64,000 bases of DNA from Tridacna crocea. Taxonomy: Eukaryota; Mollusca; Bivalvia; Cardiida; Cardiidae. The position numbers were made by a program, and so were the translations under genes. This document shows, one piece after another, positions 1-10,369 of the stretch. Under the pieces are notes generated by a model. It worked only from the letters and a program-made list of their open reading frames with translations. It was not told the DNA's origin and made no database searches. The DNA lies in NCBI GenBank assembly GCA_943736015.1, contig OX031073.1, positions 24,331,210 through 24,395,209 on the forward strand, read 5' to 3'. Each line of letters begins with the position of its first letter. Position 1 is the stretch's first letter.

Positions 1-510
1 ATTTTGCATTCCGTTTATGATACACGTTTGATCAAATCAAACTTTTGAAAGACATGTATGCAGGACAGATCGAAACGTTGCTCTTTGTTTTGACACACAA
101 ATGGCACGATGTTGTTTTGCAGTTTCCTAAGGAGAATCCAATCCGAAATGGCTTCTTGCCGCGGCTCTCAGTCATATTCGAGATAACAGGACTGAATTCA
201 AGATATTGGGGACTAGAAATTTCCTAAAGACGTGACAAAACTGAAACTGGGACAGAATACTACAACAGCAATTCAACAAATTAGGTTTTAAAATTTTCAT
301 AAATCTATAAAAGCATGCGTTTTATGAAGATTTTCGTTAGTTGGAAAACCTGAACAGTCCTAGTTACATCTGGAATATGACTGGGAAAATGCAGGATCCT
401 CGCGATCAAAATCATGCGTCGATGAGTATGATGTGCGAGACAATTGAGACCGTAGAGTAAGAATTGTTGTCTAGGCACAAAAATCTCGGAGAATATCTAA
501 AGAGCATTAG
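1..510. other. Unassigned left-edge sequence
   Basis: No reading frame with recognisable protein similarity. Short frames such as 45-227 look like chance. The sequence just before the PC4-like remnant could be more of the same decayed gene. Confidence 0.4.
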
Positions 511-947
511 AAGAATCGGGATTGTCATTCTGTGCATGGTGACATGTACTACTTCCGGTTTCTTAATCCTAGCGCAAAGAATGGACACACGATTGACGGA
601 AAACATGTAAACATGACTACCTGCATGTTTGCCAAGCAGTTTTATCTACGGGACAACGTTTACGCAACAGTATGCAATCATGATGGATACATATTTATGG
701 AAATAACAGAATTTGTAAACGGAACCGCGTCCATTATCGGAGTTGACCTCGGTATAACACAGTGGTTAAGTCTTAACAGTACGTGAAAAGCATCGACAAA
801 GCCATCAACAAAGCTCGTACCTACTGGAAACGCCTGGAATCCTACACTAACGCTTTTGTATCTTTGTCACGATCTTTTACTGAGAAAACCTTTTCGGTCT
901 TACAATCTACTCTACAAATTGATAGAGGCCATAAACAGATGTATTGA
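511..947 (+). pseudogene. PC4/Sub1-like ssDNA-binding domain remnant, copy 1 (frameshifted)
   Basis: PC4 (p15/Sub1) proteins bind single-stranded DNA as transcription coactivators. The frame from 511 to about 782 carries the family pattern: an F, then YATV, a G, FMEITEF, a shortened loop, a G-V-D-L stretch and ITQW, matching the Y-V-S-V / G / IDIREY / GISL..QW spacing of PC4. Right after the W the frame stops (TGA at 784-786). A +2 shift at about 780 opens a frame (780-947) that supplies the expected C-terminal helix (SIDKAINKA, compare IDDAVRKL), so the domain looks complete but broken by one indel. There is no upstream in-frame ATG: a TAG lies at 508-510, although an acceptor-like TAG there could make this an exon. 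Domain call fairly confident; intact function unlikely. Confidence 0.6.
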
Positions 948-1725
948 GTCATACGACTGTGTTAAATAAAAACATTCGATTAACGTTACGAAACTAACTT
1001 AAAAAAAAGACAAGCGATGGAACGATCCAGAATTTTTCTCAGAATACATTATCTTCTTACCTTGGGGAGTGAGATAGCCCGTCGTAGACGTTGATGATCG
1101 AATCGATGACCCCGGCCCAAATGGAATGCACACAGATAATAGCTAAACAGATCATTGACGGAAAAATTCCCATTTTTCTTACAGACAATTTTCGTCATTA
1201 AATCGCTTTACTCAGGGCACGGAAGAGTGCATTAGTGTCAGTTGTCCGTAAGAAGCGTTTACTACTCATGAGGCATTCCCTCGTGCCGAGGCTTTTGTAT
1301 CCAGGTTACTTCCATTCTGCCATATGCAACGAAATCAGAGCAGCGGAGAACTAACGGTATAAATGACTCAACAAAGAATGAAAATGGATGAGTTCATCAA
1401 TGCTATTTGAGTTAAAACGTAGAGAGAACATGTTTGAACACGAAGAAGAAGAAAACACATGACATCATCGACAATTTTTGGGATGAGTCATAGAGATGAT
1501 ATCATCGACAACATGTCTTAAAACGGTCAGTGAAAGGGGACCACATCATCAAGCTGGATTAATCAATTAACGCCAAGAAACTTACGCCTCTCTTTCTATA
1601 ACATATCAGTTCAGTTCCACTGCTTAAAGAAGAAACAAGTTCGACAAATTATTCTTGAAAAAAAAAACAATGACCAAATGGCTTCCAAAAAAACACAGAT
1701 CGTCGGGATCCAAGTATGGCACTGA
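948..1725. other. Degenerate spacer between the two PC4-like remnants
   Basis: All frames are short. A minus/plus-neutral stretch near 1200-1350 reads partly like basic protein but matches nothing I can name. Probably decayed coding or intronic sequence of the same locus. Confidence 0.3.
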
Positions 1726-1971
1726 CAACAAATAGGGAAAGGATTTTATTTGTTTGACAGTCACTTTAACGGTCAAACATTCATCCACATCAGGAAAGTG
1801 CTGGATGGAAAAATATCGACTAAAGAGGAAATCACTATCAATTTACAAAGGTATAATGAATTTTTCAGGAGTTTGCCTTTTCTGGAAGATGCCTTTCATG
1901 CACTGGAGCTAGATCAGCACCATAAATGCGGACTAAAGCGACAGCACCATAAACATGAAATGCAAAAATGA
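1726..1971 (+). pseudogene. PC4/Sub1-like domain remnant, copy 2
   Basis: An open plus-strand frame (bounded on the left by TGA at 1723-1725) contains HFNGQTFIHIRKVLDG, then TKEEITINLQRYNEF and LEDAFHAL. This aligns with the second half of the PC4 fold: G-K-x-x-I-D-I-R-E-Y, G-x-x-x-P-x-K-K-G-I-S-L-x-x-x-Q-W and the C-terminal I-D-D-A-V-x-x-L helix. The first beta strand is missing or lost, and the GISL position reads EITI. No start codon is convincing. The frame runs straight into the 27-bp repeat array, where it reads HHK-containing nonapeptides before stopping at 1969-1971. Same strand as copy 1, about 1 kb downstream; both may belong to one degraded two-domain gene. Confidence 0.55.
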
Positions 1972-2570
1972 AGGTACCATAAACGCGAAATGAAGAGAAA
2001 CCACCATAAACACGAACTGCAACAAAAGCACCATAAACGGGAACTATAGCGACGGCAACATAAAGGCGGACTGCAGTGGCAACACCATAAATGCGGACTG
2101 AAGAGAAAGCTCCATAAACACGAACAGCAGCACTTGATAGCACCATAAACGCGGACCGCAACGACAGCACCCTTTAACGCGGACTGCAGCGACAGCATCA
2201 TCAACGCGAACTGCATCGAAGGCACCATAAACGCGAACTGCAGCGACAGCACCATCAACGCGAACTGCATCGAAGGCACCATAAACGCGAACTGCAGCGA
2301 CAGCACCATCAACGCGAACTGCATCGAAGGCACCATAAACGCGAACTGCAGCGACAGCACCCTTCAACGCAGACTGCAACGACAGCACCATAAACGCGGA
2401 CTGCAGCGACAGCACCCTTTTACGCGGACTGCATCGACAGCACCATAAACGCGAACTGCATCGAAGGCATCGTAAAAGCGGACTGCAGTGACAGCACCAT
2501 AAATGCGAACTGCAGTGAAATCAGCAAATTTGCGGACTGTAGCGAAAACACCATGATCACAGACTGTACA
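1914..2570 (+). repeat. 27-bp tandem minisatellite (codon-multiple unit)
   Basis: About two dozen units of the form CACCATAAACGCGAACTGCA plus a 7-base variable tail. Units at 2223, 2250 and 2277 are exactly 27 bp apart. Since 27 is a multiple of three, the array encodes a nine-residue repeat in any open frame; in one frame it reads TINANCSDS / TINANCIEG. One-base insertions (ACCCTTTAAC-type units near 2170, 2348 and 2412) shift the frame. Minus-strand frames across it are by-products. Confidence 0.9.
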
Positions 2571-2717
2571 GAAAGCACTTCAAGAGAGTCGGTGCAAGAA
2601 AAGTACCTTGTGCGAGGACTTCGAAAGTACAGAGAAAAGAGCACACCTGATGGAATGCAATCTGAGCTTAGATACCTAGCAAATGCATTCTGCACAAGTC
2701 AAGTGCAAATTGAATGA
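2428..2717 (+). pseudogene. Possible C-terminal end of the repeat-bearing protein
   Basis: In the plus frame giving TINANCIEG the reading continues without a stop out of the repeats into unique sequence (SRESVQEKYLVRGLRKYREK, then LRYLANAFC) and stops at TGA 2715-2717. The charged, non-repetitive tail looks more like real coding sequence than the flanks. It is in a different frame from the PC4-like copy 2, so frameshifts or splicing would be needed to join them. Confidence 0.35.
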
Positions 2718-2969
2718 ATATTATGAAGAATGAAAACCTCATATTGCTTTGTTAAAGTCTTGATTTTTGGACTGACTATCTATTAGGTAATGCGGCGTAC
2801 CGAAGATTAAAGCGACAATAGCTGCCAAAAATGAATATAAAGGTTAAAGTAACAATAGCTGTCAAAAGTAAAAATAAAACTGGGGGTTGAAATGCATTGA
2901 AATTTAAATCGTATCATAAACAGTATAGAAAGTATTGCGGAAATGGCAATCTATTAATGCATGGCCCAT
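2718..2969. other. AT-rich spacer
   Basis: Nothing recognised apart from a loose short repeat (CAATAGCTG..AAAA near 2817 and 2851). Confidence 0.4.
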
Positions 2970-3336
2970 GTAATGCAGAGAAATGACCATCCCCTACAAA
3001 ATGACCCGGGTCATTACTCTACGTGGAAAATGACCCCAGAAGTTATTTCACTACATAGAGGAATGACCCGGGTATTATTTTACCTGAAGAAATGACCCCC
3101 TTGGTCATTTCTCTACTTAGAATAATGACCCGGGTCATTCGTTAACGTGGGTCATTTTGTAGGGGAGGATCATTTCTCTACGTAGAATAATGACCCGGGT
3201 CATTCTTCTATGACCCATGGGTCATTTTGTAGGGGATGGTCACTTCTTTACGGAGAATATTGACCCGGGTCATTCCTCTACGTAGAGAAATGACCCTTGG
3301 GTCATTTTGTTGGGGGTGGTCATTTCTCTGCATTAC
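2970..3336. mobile_element. Family F palindrome-array MITE, copy 1
   Basis: Terminal inverted repeats: GTAATGCAGAGAAATGACC at the left and its complement ending GCATTAC at the right. The interior is built of repeated AATGACCCGGGTCATT palindromes separated by CTACGTAG-type blocks. Related copies lie at 42183-42386 and 59866-60028. Confidence 0.85.
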
Positions 3337-3845
3337 ATCTGCCAAAAGTAAGTCGCTGGTAGAGTAATGAATTTCAAAATTAGGTAAAAAGTTGCCAGGT
3401 CATTACCTTTTGTTTTATTTTCTTATCTGATTTTAAGAATCAATTTCATAGATTTATGTATCTTTTTTTCCATTCATTTTTTACTGGTAATTTTCTCTTG
3501 GATTTGTCCTCTGCCTTTTTTCCTGTCTTTTTGTTTGATGTCTGTCTGCCCCGCATAATTTATTATATTTTTACATGTATTTGGGTTGTTTACTTTTCGT
3601 CCGATTTTGAAATTATTTTTTTCTACCACCGACTAACGTATGGTCCTAGCACACGATAACAGAGTGTAATCTCCACAATATTTTCCATAATTTTAGATGG
3701 TATGATCTAAATTAAAATGTATTACAATACCTGCTTTGATAATATGGCATCCGCTGTGCCTATAAGGGCCACGCCTTTTTAACGATGCATGATAGCAAGC
3801 AAACAATCTGATATATAATCATGAATCCACGAAATCGATTTTGTC
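3337..3845. other. Intergenic AT-rich sequence
   Basis: No gene seen. 3625-3710 is similar to 8360-8460 (CACCGAC..AACAGAGTG.. blocks), a diverged dispersed repeat. Confidence 0.4.
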
Positions 3846-4035
3846 AAACAACGGGCTAAATTGTGATGTAGAACGATCCTAGGACATGCACCACAAACAA
3901 CAAGTTTCGACACAGGTCAACCTGCGCGGATTGCGCAGGTTGATCTGTGTCGATACTTTTTGCAGATGCACTGAACCTCTTTTTCACAGAGCATAACTCA
4001 ATTTTCTTTTGTCGACGTGTCGTTGACTCCGCCCT
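3846..4035. mobile_element. Family B hairpin element, copy 1
   Basis: Core hairpin 3905-3955 has arms CGACACAGGTCAACCTGCGC and its complement, followed by TACTTTTTGCAGATGCA and the TTTCACAGAGC side of the terminal repeat. Confidence 0.8.
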
Positions 4036-4299
4036 TATACCATGTGTCACCTGCTTTTAAATTATTATCAATTGCTCATTTTTCAAGCAGTGCAAGGTAT
4101 TCATGTTGTTTCTTTTTCCGTGTTTTATAAATTGCATCACAAATGTACAAAATTTTCCACCTCTAAAGTTTATTCAAAATTCTTCAAATTTTTGTGGGTG
4201 AACTTGAAAAAAAAAAATGACCAGTTGGCTTGCAAAATTTCCATGACGAAAATGCTGTAAAAAAAAACAACACACACACACAATTAATCAGTTGGTAAA

Positions 4300-4470
4300 T
4301 GCGCTGTGAAACGGGGGTTCCATGCATTTTTCGACCCAGGTCAGCCTGCGCAGTCCGCGCAGGCTGACCCTAGTCGAAACATTTTGCTTACATTAAATTT
4401 TCTGCACATCCAAGGACCAGTCTACGTCATGATTAAATTGGTTGTAAGACAAATTACATTTCGCTCAAAT
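4300..4470. mobile_element. Family B hairpin element, copy 2
   Basis: CGCTGTGAAACGGGGGTTCC terminus, then hairpin 4329-4380 with the near-perfect stem GTCAGCCTGCGC/GCGCAGGCTGAC. Confidence 0.85.
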
Positions 4471-4499
4471 AATTATAATGTACTGACTTCGTTGGTATA

Positions 4500-4620
4500 A
4501 AGCATCACAGAGAAGATGATGCCAAAACATGGCTTATTTTTTTTTTGTCCATCATTCATAAAGTATCACAGAGAAGATGATACCAAAACAAGGCTTTTTT
4601 TTTTTGTCCATCATTCAACG
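4500..4620 (+). repeat. Two-copy ~60-bp direct repeat
   Basis: The unit with CATCACAGAGAAGATGATGC and TTTTGTCCATCATTCA occurs twice in tandem; each copy carries a T tract. Confidence 0.8.
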
Positions 4621-5128
4621 AAAAAATATAAAAGATAGGTTAAAGATAGGACAATCTAGTGAGAGAGTCTTGTAATATCGCAAATCTATGAGGGATGTGT
4701 TTAAGTAGCAACGCTGAACATTAAGGTAGTACCATTCTAACGAAAAACACTTAATATTTCCACAATATTATTATCCTAAAAAATTTGCTGTGGTTGGAAA
4801 TGAATATTATTGTAATGCTTTGACCTAGCCACTTTTCCCATTTTTTCCTCCTTAGAATTATCATTTATAAATCTAAAGCCACTCTATTCTCAATACGAAA
4901 GGAAATAATTATTACCTCCCTTTTCAGAAAACTAACAAAAATATCATCATATAATTTCAAAATAGACAATAAATGAATTTTTGGTTGAATAGAAATGTGC
5001 AAAAATATTATAGCAGTATAAACCCTTATTTATCAACTAATTATCCCATGTTGCATTAGAAGCGTTAGGATGGTAATACGACAAAAAATAACAATGACAC
5101 CCAACCAAATGTCAACAGGTTAGGATAC
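4621..5128. other. AT-rich intergenic sequence
   Basis: No feature recognised. Confidence 0.4.
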
Positions 5129-5144
5129 TTAGTTTAGGAATTGG

Positions 5145-5390
5145 TCTTTGGAGGGATGGATGGATGGGGATTGATGGATGGAGATTGATTGATGGATGGA
5201 TTGATGGATGGACGGATGGGATGGATGAATGGATGGGGATGGGTGGATGGAGATTGATTGATTGATGGATGGATGGATGGGAATGGATGGATGGATGGAT
5301 GGGGAATGGATGAATGGGGATGGTTGGATGGATTGGAATTGATGGATGGTTGGGTGAATGGGGATGGATGGATGGATGGATGGATGCTCT
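5145..5390 (+). repeat. GGAT-type microsatellite
   Basis: Imperfect tetranucleotide run (GGATGGATTGATGGATGG...). It produces spurious minus-strand Ser/His/Pro-rich frames. Confidence 0.95.
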
Positions 5391-5424
5391 TTAGCAACCG
5401 TTTCAATCACAAGGTAAACTGGTC

Positions 5425-5545
5425 ATTGGACATATAGAAAAATTGACCGATAGTGAAACGTTTCGAGCCAGGTCGGTCTGTACTGGCTGACATGAGTCGA
5501 ATCTTTTCGCAGATGTTTTAAGCCCCCTTTTCATATGGCAAGGCT
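5425..5545. mobile_element. Family B element, degenerate copy 3
   Basis: Decayed hairpin around TTTCGAGCCAGGTCGGTCTG, followed by CTTTTCGCAGATG. Confidence 0.55.
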
Positions 5546-5694
5546 CAAATGTTTCGACTTAATTACAAGGAAATTGAAAATGAAGGGCAAAGTACATTGT
5601 ATATTGCTACTTTTGAAAAAAAAAGTAGGACAGTAATATACGTAAATAGAAACTGTACTATAAGTCGGTTTATTACCATAAAGAGTACTGAGTT

Positions 5695-6385
5695 AATCCT
5701 TAGGCTGCCAACCGCGACTCACTGACTTTTGCGGACTGTGTAGATCAAGATCAGACTGCACAGAACATGAGGCTAATCCTACATCTACATTATTCCAAAG
5801 GGAGATATTTTCTTCTCAAAAGTTTTGTTATGATTATTGCGACTCAATGACCTTTTGCAGGTATTTAAGATCAAGATCAGACTGCATAGAACATTCACTC
5901 TGATCTTTGAACTGAACTGTCCGATTGGGAGATATCTTCCCTCAAAATTATCCTTGAAAAGCGCGACTAACTGACCTTTTGTGGACAGTGTAGATCAAGA
6001 TCAGACTCCACAGAACTTGCAGACTGATCTTTGATCTTCTGCACTTTTCGATAAGGACGGACATTTTTCCTCAAAATAATCTTTGCAAAGTGCGACTTAC
6101 TGAACTTTTGTGGACAATTTATATCAAGACCTGGGTCTGTATTCACCAACCATTCTTAAGAACATTCTTGGTCTTATTCTTCAAGATTTCCTGACAGTGA
6201 AAGTAACAGGACTTCTGATTGGCTAAACCATTTGGTTTAGCCACTCAGAAATCCTGTGACTTTCACATGGACAAAATTCTGAAGAATAAGACTAAGGATA
6301 TTCTCAAGAATGGTTGATAAATACGTGCCGGACTGCACAGAACGTGCAATCTGACGTTTGATCTAGATTGTCCATTAAAGGTGGC
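5695..6385. mobile_element. Family C hairpin cluster with a family D insertion
   Basis: Three to four tandem copies of a ~120-bp unit: GCGACT.ACTGACCTTTTG, GTGTAGATCAAGATCAGACT, a short hairpin, then GATCT.CACTGTCCG. The last copy is interrupted by a D element. Confidence 0.85.
6132..6332. mobile_element. Family D element, copy 1 (nested in C)
   Basis: Inverted ends GTATTCACCAACCATTCTTA and its complement; central palindrome GGCTAAACCATTTGGTTTAG followed by CC. The C sequence resumes directly after it (GACTGCACAGAACGTGC). Confidence 0.85.
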
Positions 6386-6914
6386 CCTTCAGATTTTGGG
6401 ACAAAAATTTAACAAAAATACAAAAAATAATATTTATACTCCTAACGCCTTATAATTCTCATTCATAATACCCCAGTAGTCGAAAACCACCCAACAACAA
6501 GAGACATTAGAGAATTACTGCAGCCCAAGTCGACGCCGACGGGAAACACAGTCTATTTTTACATGAGCAACTTGCTCATTTATGTAATGGAAATACACAG
6601 ACAAAGCTTTAAACATAGCACCCGAAGAAGACATTATGGAAAATAATTACATATTTGTTATTTTAAGGAATTTAAGCATCATTAGTCACGTGCCAGTCAC
6701 TAAACTTCCTATATTGCTTGTTTTGATTTTTGGCGCAAAATCTAAAAATACCTTAAGGGGCTACGTAGTCTTTTAGGGGAATACCACCCCAAAAAGTTGT
6801 TTTGCAATATAATGATTCTTAATTATTGATGATTTGTATTGGTTTTTCATATAAATTTCAGTGATATATATATTTTTCAATTTGGTGTGATGTGAAAAAC
6901 CTAAATACCCACCT
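6386..6914. other. AT-rich intergenic sequence
   Basis: No gene or repeat family recognised. Confidence 0.4.
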
Positions 6915-7131
6915 TCAACTCTTTACCCCATAAGGCGTTTCTATGGTTTTTTTAATTAACCCTAAATAAAACCGTTTCTTATGTGTATATGACAACTTTT
7001 GATAGTGTAGAAAATAGTGTGGCAAAAGGTGAAATTGCTCGTCACGAGCAATTTCACCTTTTGCCACAATGTTTTCCAAAGGCTCCTACAAACAATGCGT
7101 AGAAATAAGTATCTATGGAGTAAAGGGTTAA
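6915..7131. mobile_element. Family M TTAA MITE, copy 1
   Basis: Ends AACTCTTTACCCC and GTAAAGGGTTAA; centre is a long hairpin GTGGCAAAAGGTGAAATTGC / complement. Same plan as family A but different sequence. Second copy at 16709-16937. Confidence 0.85.
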
Positions 7132-7159
7132 GGAAATATATTTTCCATTAAAATCAGCT

Positions 7160-7370
7160 TTGAAAAGCGTGACTTATAGACTTTTTTGTGGACAGTACAG
7201 ATTAAAATAAGACTGCAAAGAACGTGCAGTCTGATCTTTGATCCACACTGTCCGATAAGGAGATATTTTCAATATAAAAGTTTTGGGGACAGTGTTGATC
7301 AAGATCAGACTGCACAGAACGTGCAGTCTGATCTTTGATCTACACTGTCTGACAAGGAGATAATCCCCTG
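7160..7370. mobile_element. Family C hairpins, two copies
   Basis: Two GATCAGACTGCA...TGCAGTCTGATC hairpins each followed by CACTGTC.GA.AAGGAGATA. Confidence 0.85.
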
Positions 7371-7470
7371 CCCCCACTTTCCCATCAAAAAAAGGTATCT
7401 TTGAAATAGCAAAATTTGGCTTTTACTATCAGCTGCAAGGTTCCATTTCACTCACTGAGCAGGAATAGGG

Positions 7471-7699
7471 TCAACTCATTACCACACGAGAAAATTTTAG
7501 ACTGGTCCAAATTGAAAGCATTTGCAGACTACAAGATAAAAGTGACTGAAAAATTGAAATTTGTTCTGGGAAGGGTAGAAAACACTGTGGGAAAAGGAGA
7601 AAATGCTGGTTACCAGCATTTTCTCTTTTTCCCACAGTGTTTTCAAAATGCTTCTTCCTCAGGGGCGTCAAAAGTAGGGATTGTGTGGTAATGGGTTAA
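7471..7699. mobile_element. Family A TTAA MITE, copy 1
   Basis: Starts CAACTCATTACCACACGA, ends GTGGTAATGGGTTAA, with central hairpin AGGAGAAAATGCTGGTTACC / complement. Conserved arms include CCAAATTGAAAGCATTTGCA and its partner. Confidence 0.95.
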
Positions 7700-7745
7700 A
7701 GTTTTGGTGAAACAGACAAGAAACAAGATGTGCGTCACAGATTCT

Positions 7746-7964
7746 TTAACCCTTTACCAAACGACAAAATTTTAGACTTGTCCAAATTGAAAGCATTTGC
7801 AGACAACAAAATTAATTTAATGTAACTCAAAAATTGAAGTGTAATTTGGGTGGGATAGAAAACATTGTGGGAAAAGGGGAAAATGCTGGTTACCAGCATT
7901 TTCTCCTTTTCACACAATGTTTTCAAAAGGCTTCTTTCTCAGGGATTGTTTGGTAAAGGGTTAA
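7746..7964. mobile_element. Family A MITE, copy 2
   Basis: TTAACCCTTTACCAAACGAC ... TTTGGTAAAGGGTTAA with the central hairpin. Confidence 0.95.
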
Positions 7965-8071
7965 GCCGGATCTTTATGTCAGAAACATAGACAAGAGTGC
8001 CTATTTAACAAATAGTTTTACTCATAAACGAAATGTCTCACAAGTTCATTTATGACCCATCGCGCAAAAAA

Positions 8072-8345
8072 GAACCATCTTAGAATTCTGCACATCAGAT
8101 GAAAACAGATCTGTGATAGTGCAGGTCAGTTTAAGTTGATAATTCAAAAATGATTGTATAACAAGGTAAAATGACCATTTCTCATACAGAAAATGTCATT
8201 AAAGCGAAAAATGTCAACCCTGGTCAGACTGCGCCAATAGCAGTTTCCGCAGTTCCCAGAAGGTCCCTTTTTCCGTGAGGTCCCAGAATGTCCCATTTTT
8301 CACATTTGTAATTAATGTAGAATATTAAAAGTGCGACTTTAAACC
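8072..8345. mobile_element. Family G element, copy 1
   Basis: Shares AAAATGTCA.TAAAGCGAA, GACCCTGGTCAGACTGC and GGTCCCTTTTT.CGTG blocks with 50085-50345. The hairpin here is damaged. Confidence 0.7.
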
Positions 8346-8579
8346 TAGTTTTGAAATTCATTTTTCTGACACCGACCAACACTTAGACCGACTATAGTAT
8401 ATTACAATAACAGAGTGCTATCTTCACAAGAATTTCCATACTTTTATATGGTGTAATTAGAATTTAAACCTTCTTGAATGATAACTTTTGCATTGTTTAT
8501 TGATAACAAGTGTTTCATCCAAATTATAAAAAGAGTATATAGTGAAATATAAGATTCTTTAAGATATATACGTTTAGTT

Positions 8580-8613
<34 letters not shown>

Positions 8614-8708
8614 GTGGATAGATAGATAGATATATGTGGATAGATAGATAGGTAGATAGATAGATAGATAGATAGATACATACATACATACATACATACA
8701 TACGTGTG

Positions 8709-8751
<43 letters not shown>

Positions 8752-8752
8752 C
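8580..8752 (+). repeat. GATA microsatellite with CATA interruption
   Basis: (GATA)n runs with short GTGGATA breaks and a (CATA)n stretch at about 8678-8702. Confidence 0.98.
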
Positions 8753-8759
8753 GCAACCG

Positions 8760-9060
8760 GTAATGCACTTTCACGCTACAGGGCCATTACGGACTGAAAG
8801 CCCAAAAAGAATAAAGTTCACATGAAATATTCATTACACAAAATTTTGTACTTATTAATTATGCATGTTCATGATAATCTATAGACAATAAAACTTTATT
8901 AAGAAGTACAAAATATGTTGTAAACTCAAAATACCGTAATAACATTAAAAAATAAACCTGGCCTATAAACAGTTCACCGGTTCACTCAGTATGTTGTTCT
9001 CTTCTATTTTCGTGAAATAGGTTACGTATGCACCAACCGTTCTATAGAATAGGAAATAAT
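8760..9060. other. AT-rich spacer
   Basis: No feature recognised. Confidence 0.4.
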
Positions 9061-9068
9061 GCTGGTTA

Positions 9069-9071
9069 CAC

Positions 9072-9102
<31 letters not shown>

Positions 9103-9182
9103 GACAGAGAGACAGAGAGACAAAAAGACAGAGACAGAGACAGACAGACGAACAGAGAGAGAGAGAGAGAGAGAAAGGGAGA
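9069..9182 (+). repeat. GA microsatellite
   Basis: (GA)n with CAGA interruptions. Confidence 0.98.
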
Positions 9183-9369
9183 GGGAGGGAGCCTGAGCCT
9201 CAGCAGTTGATAGATTATTGAGCCAAACAAAATATTCTCAAATCTGCCAATTCAAAACAATGTTTTAAAGTTATAAAAAAATGTGAAAAGGGAGGGGAAA
9301 TGCTTGCAAAAAGCCCATATCGCTTTTCCTACTATAGTTTGAAAAGGCCCTTTTCTCAGCGTCGTTTGC

Positions 9370-9440
9370 CAGATAGTGGATGATGTAGACCAAGATCAGA
9401 CTGTACAGAACGTGCAGTCTGATCTAGAATCTGCACTGTT
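9370..9440. mobile_element. Family C hairpin
   Basis: AGATCAGACTGTACAGAACG and the complementary arm, running straight into a 5'-truncated family A copy. Confidence 0.75.
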
Positions 9441-9442
9441 TA

Positions 9443-9648
9443 TTCTAGACTTGTCCAAATTGAAAGCATTTGTAGACGACAAAATAAAGGTGACTGAAAA
9501 ATTGAAATTTGTTCTAGGAAGGATAGAAAACACTGGGGGAAAAGGAGGAAATGCTGTTTACCAGCATTTTCTCCTTTTCCTACAGTGTTTTCAAAAGGCT
9601 TCTTTCTCAGGAGCGTCAAAAGTAGGGATTGTGTGGTAATGGGTTAAA
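9443..9648. mobile_element. Family A MITE, copy 3 (left end missing)
   Basis: Begins inside the arm (TTCTAGACTTGTCC) and ends GTGGTAATGGGTTAA. Confidence 0.9.
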
Positions 9649-9871
9649 TTAAAACTCTCTACCAAGCGACAAAATTATAGTCTTGTCCAAATTGAAAGCA
9701 TTTGCAGACGACAAAATAAAGGCGAATAAAAATCTGAAACTTGATTTCAAAAGATTTGAAACATTGTTTGAAAGAATATAGAATGATGGTTAACAGCATT
9801 TCCTCCTTTTCACGTTTTCAGGTTTCTTCCTCTGGGTCGTTAAAACCAGTTATTGTTTGGTAAAGGTTTAA
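9645..9871. mobile_element. Family A MITE, copy 4 (diverged, head-to-tail with copy 3)
   Basis: TTAAAACTCTCTACCAAGCG start and GGTAAAGGTTTAA end; central hairpin decayed. It shares its TTAA with copy 3. Confidence 0.8.
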
Positions 9872-10215
9872 ATGATCTTCAGCCGCAGTAGCAATCTACT
9901 CGTCAAGAAATCGAAAATAGACTGAATTTATTTCTTTGATAGCGAAAAATTGAAGATTGGACTACTTTCCGCTTTATCCATGACGCGGAAGGATCTACAA
10001 GGTCGGTCGTTCACCTACTCTTTGTATATTATAAATAGCAGCGACACGGTCACCCTATCACGGTATCTGAAATCGAGGTTGGGACGACCTTTCTGACATG
10101 GTCGGTATGCGGAAAGTCTGTAAATCAGACGATCGATTCGGACCCTGGACAGAAAGAACACAAATGGTTGTACTGAACGAAATTTGGTGTTTTTCTGTGG
10201 ATACTGTTGATATCT
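9872..10215. other. Unassigned spacer
   Basis: No gene or repeat recognised. Confidence 0.35.
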
Positions 10216-10369
10216 GTTTGTAGTTAAACTTATTTAAATTAGCATTCTCCCTAAGAATCATGCAGATGGTGATAAGTGACTAGTCACAGAATTCATTGGT
10301 TTTACCTTCATTTAATCAGACTTGTTGAAAAACTTTCCCAAAACAAAGCATTCCCTTTTTCTGACAGTG

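Noticed and set aside
1200-1350. Possible histone-fold remnant between the PC4-like copies
   Set aside because: Only a few residues resembled H2A and stops interrupt the frame; too weak to call.
1914-2570. CRISPR-like array
   Set aside because: Units are contiguous with no unique spacers, in a eukaryotic sequence.
1865-2695. Overlapping minus-strand frames over the 27-bp array
   Set aside because: By-products of a stop-free repeat unit; the plus strand carries the domain remnants and the non-repeat tail.
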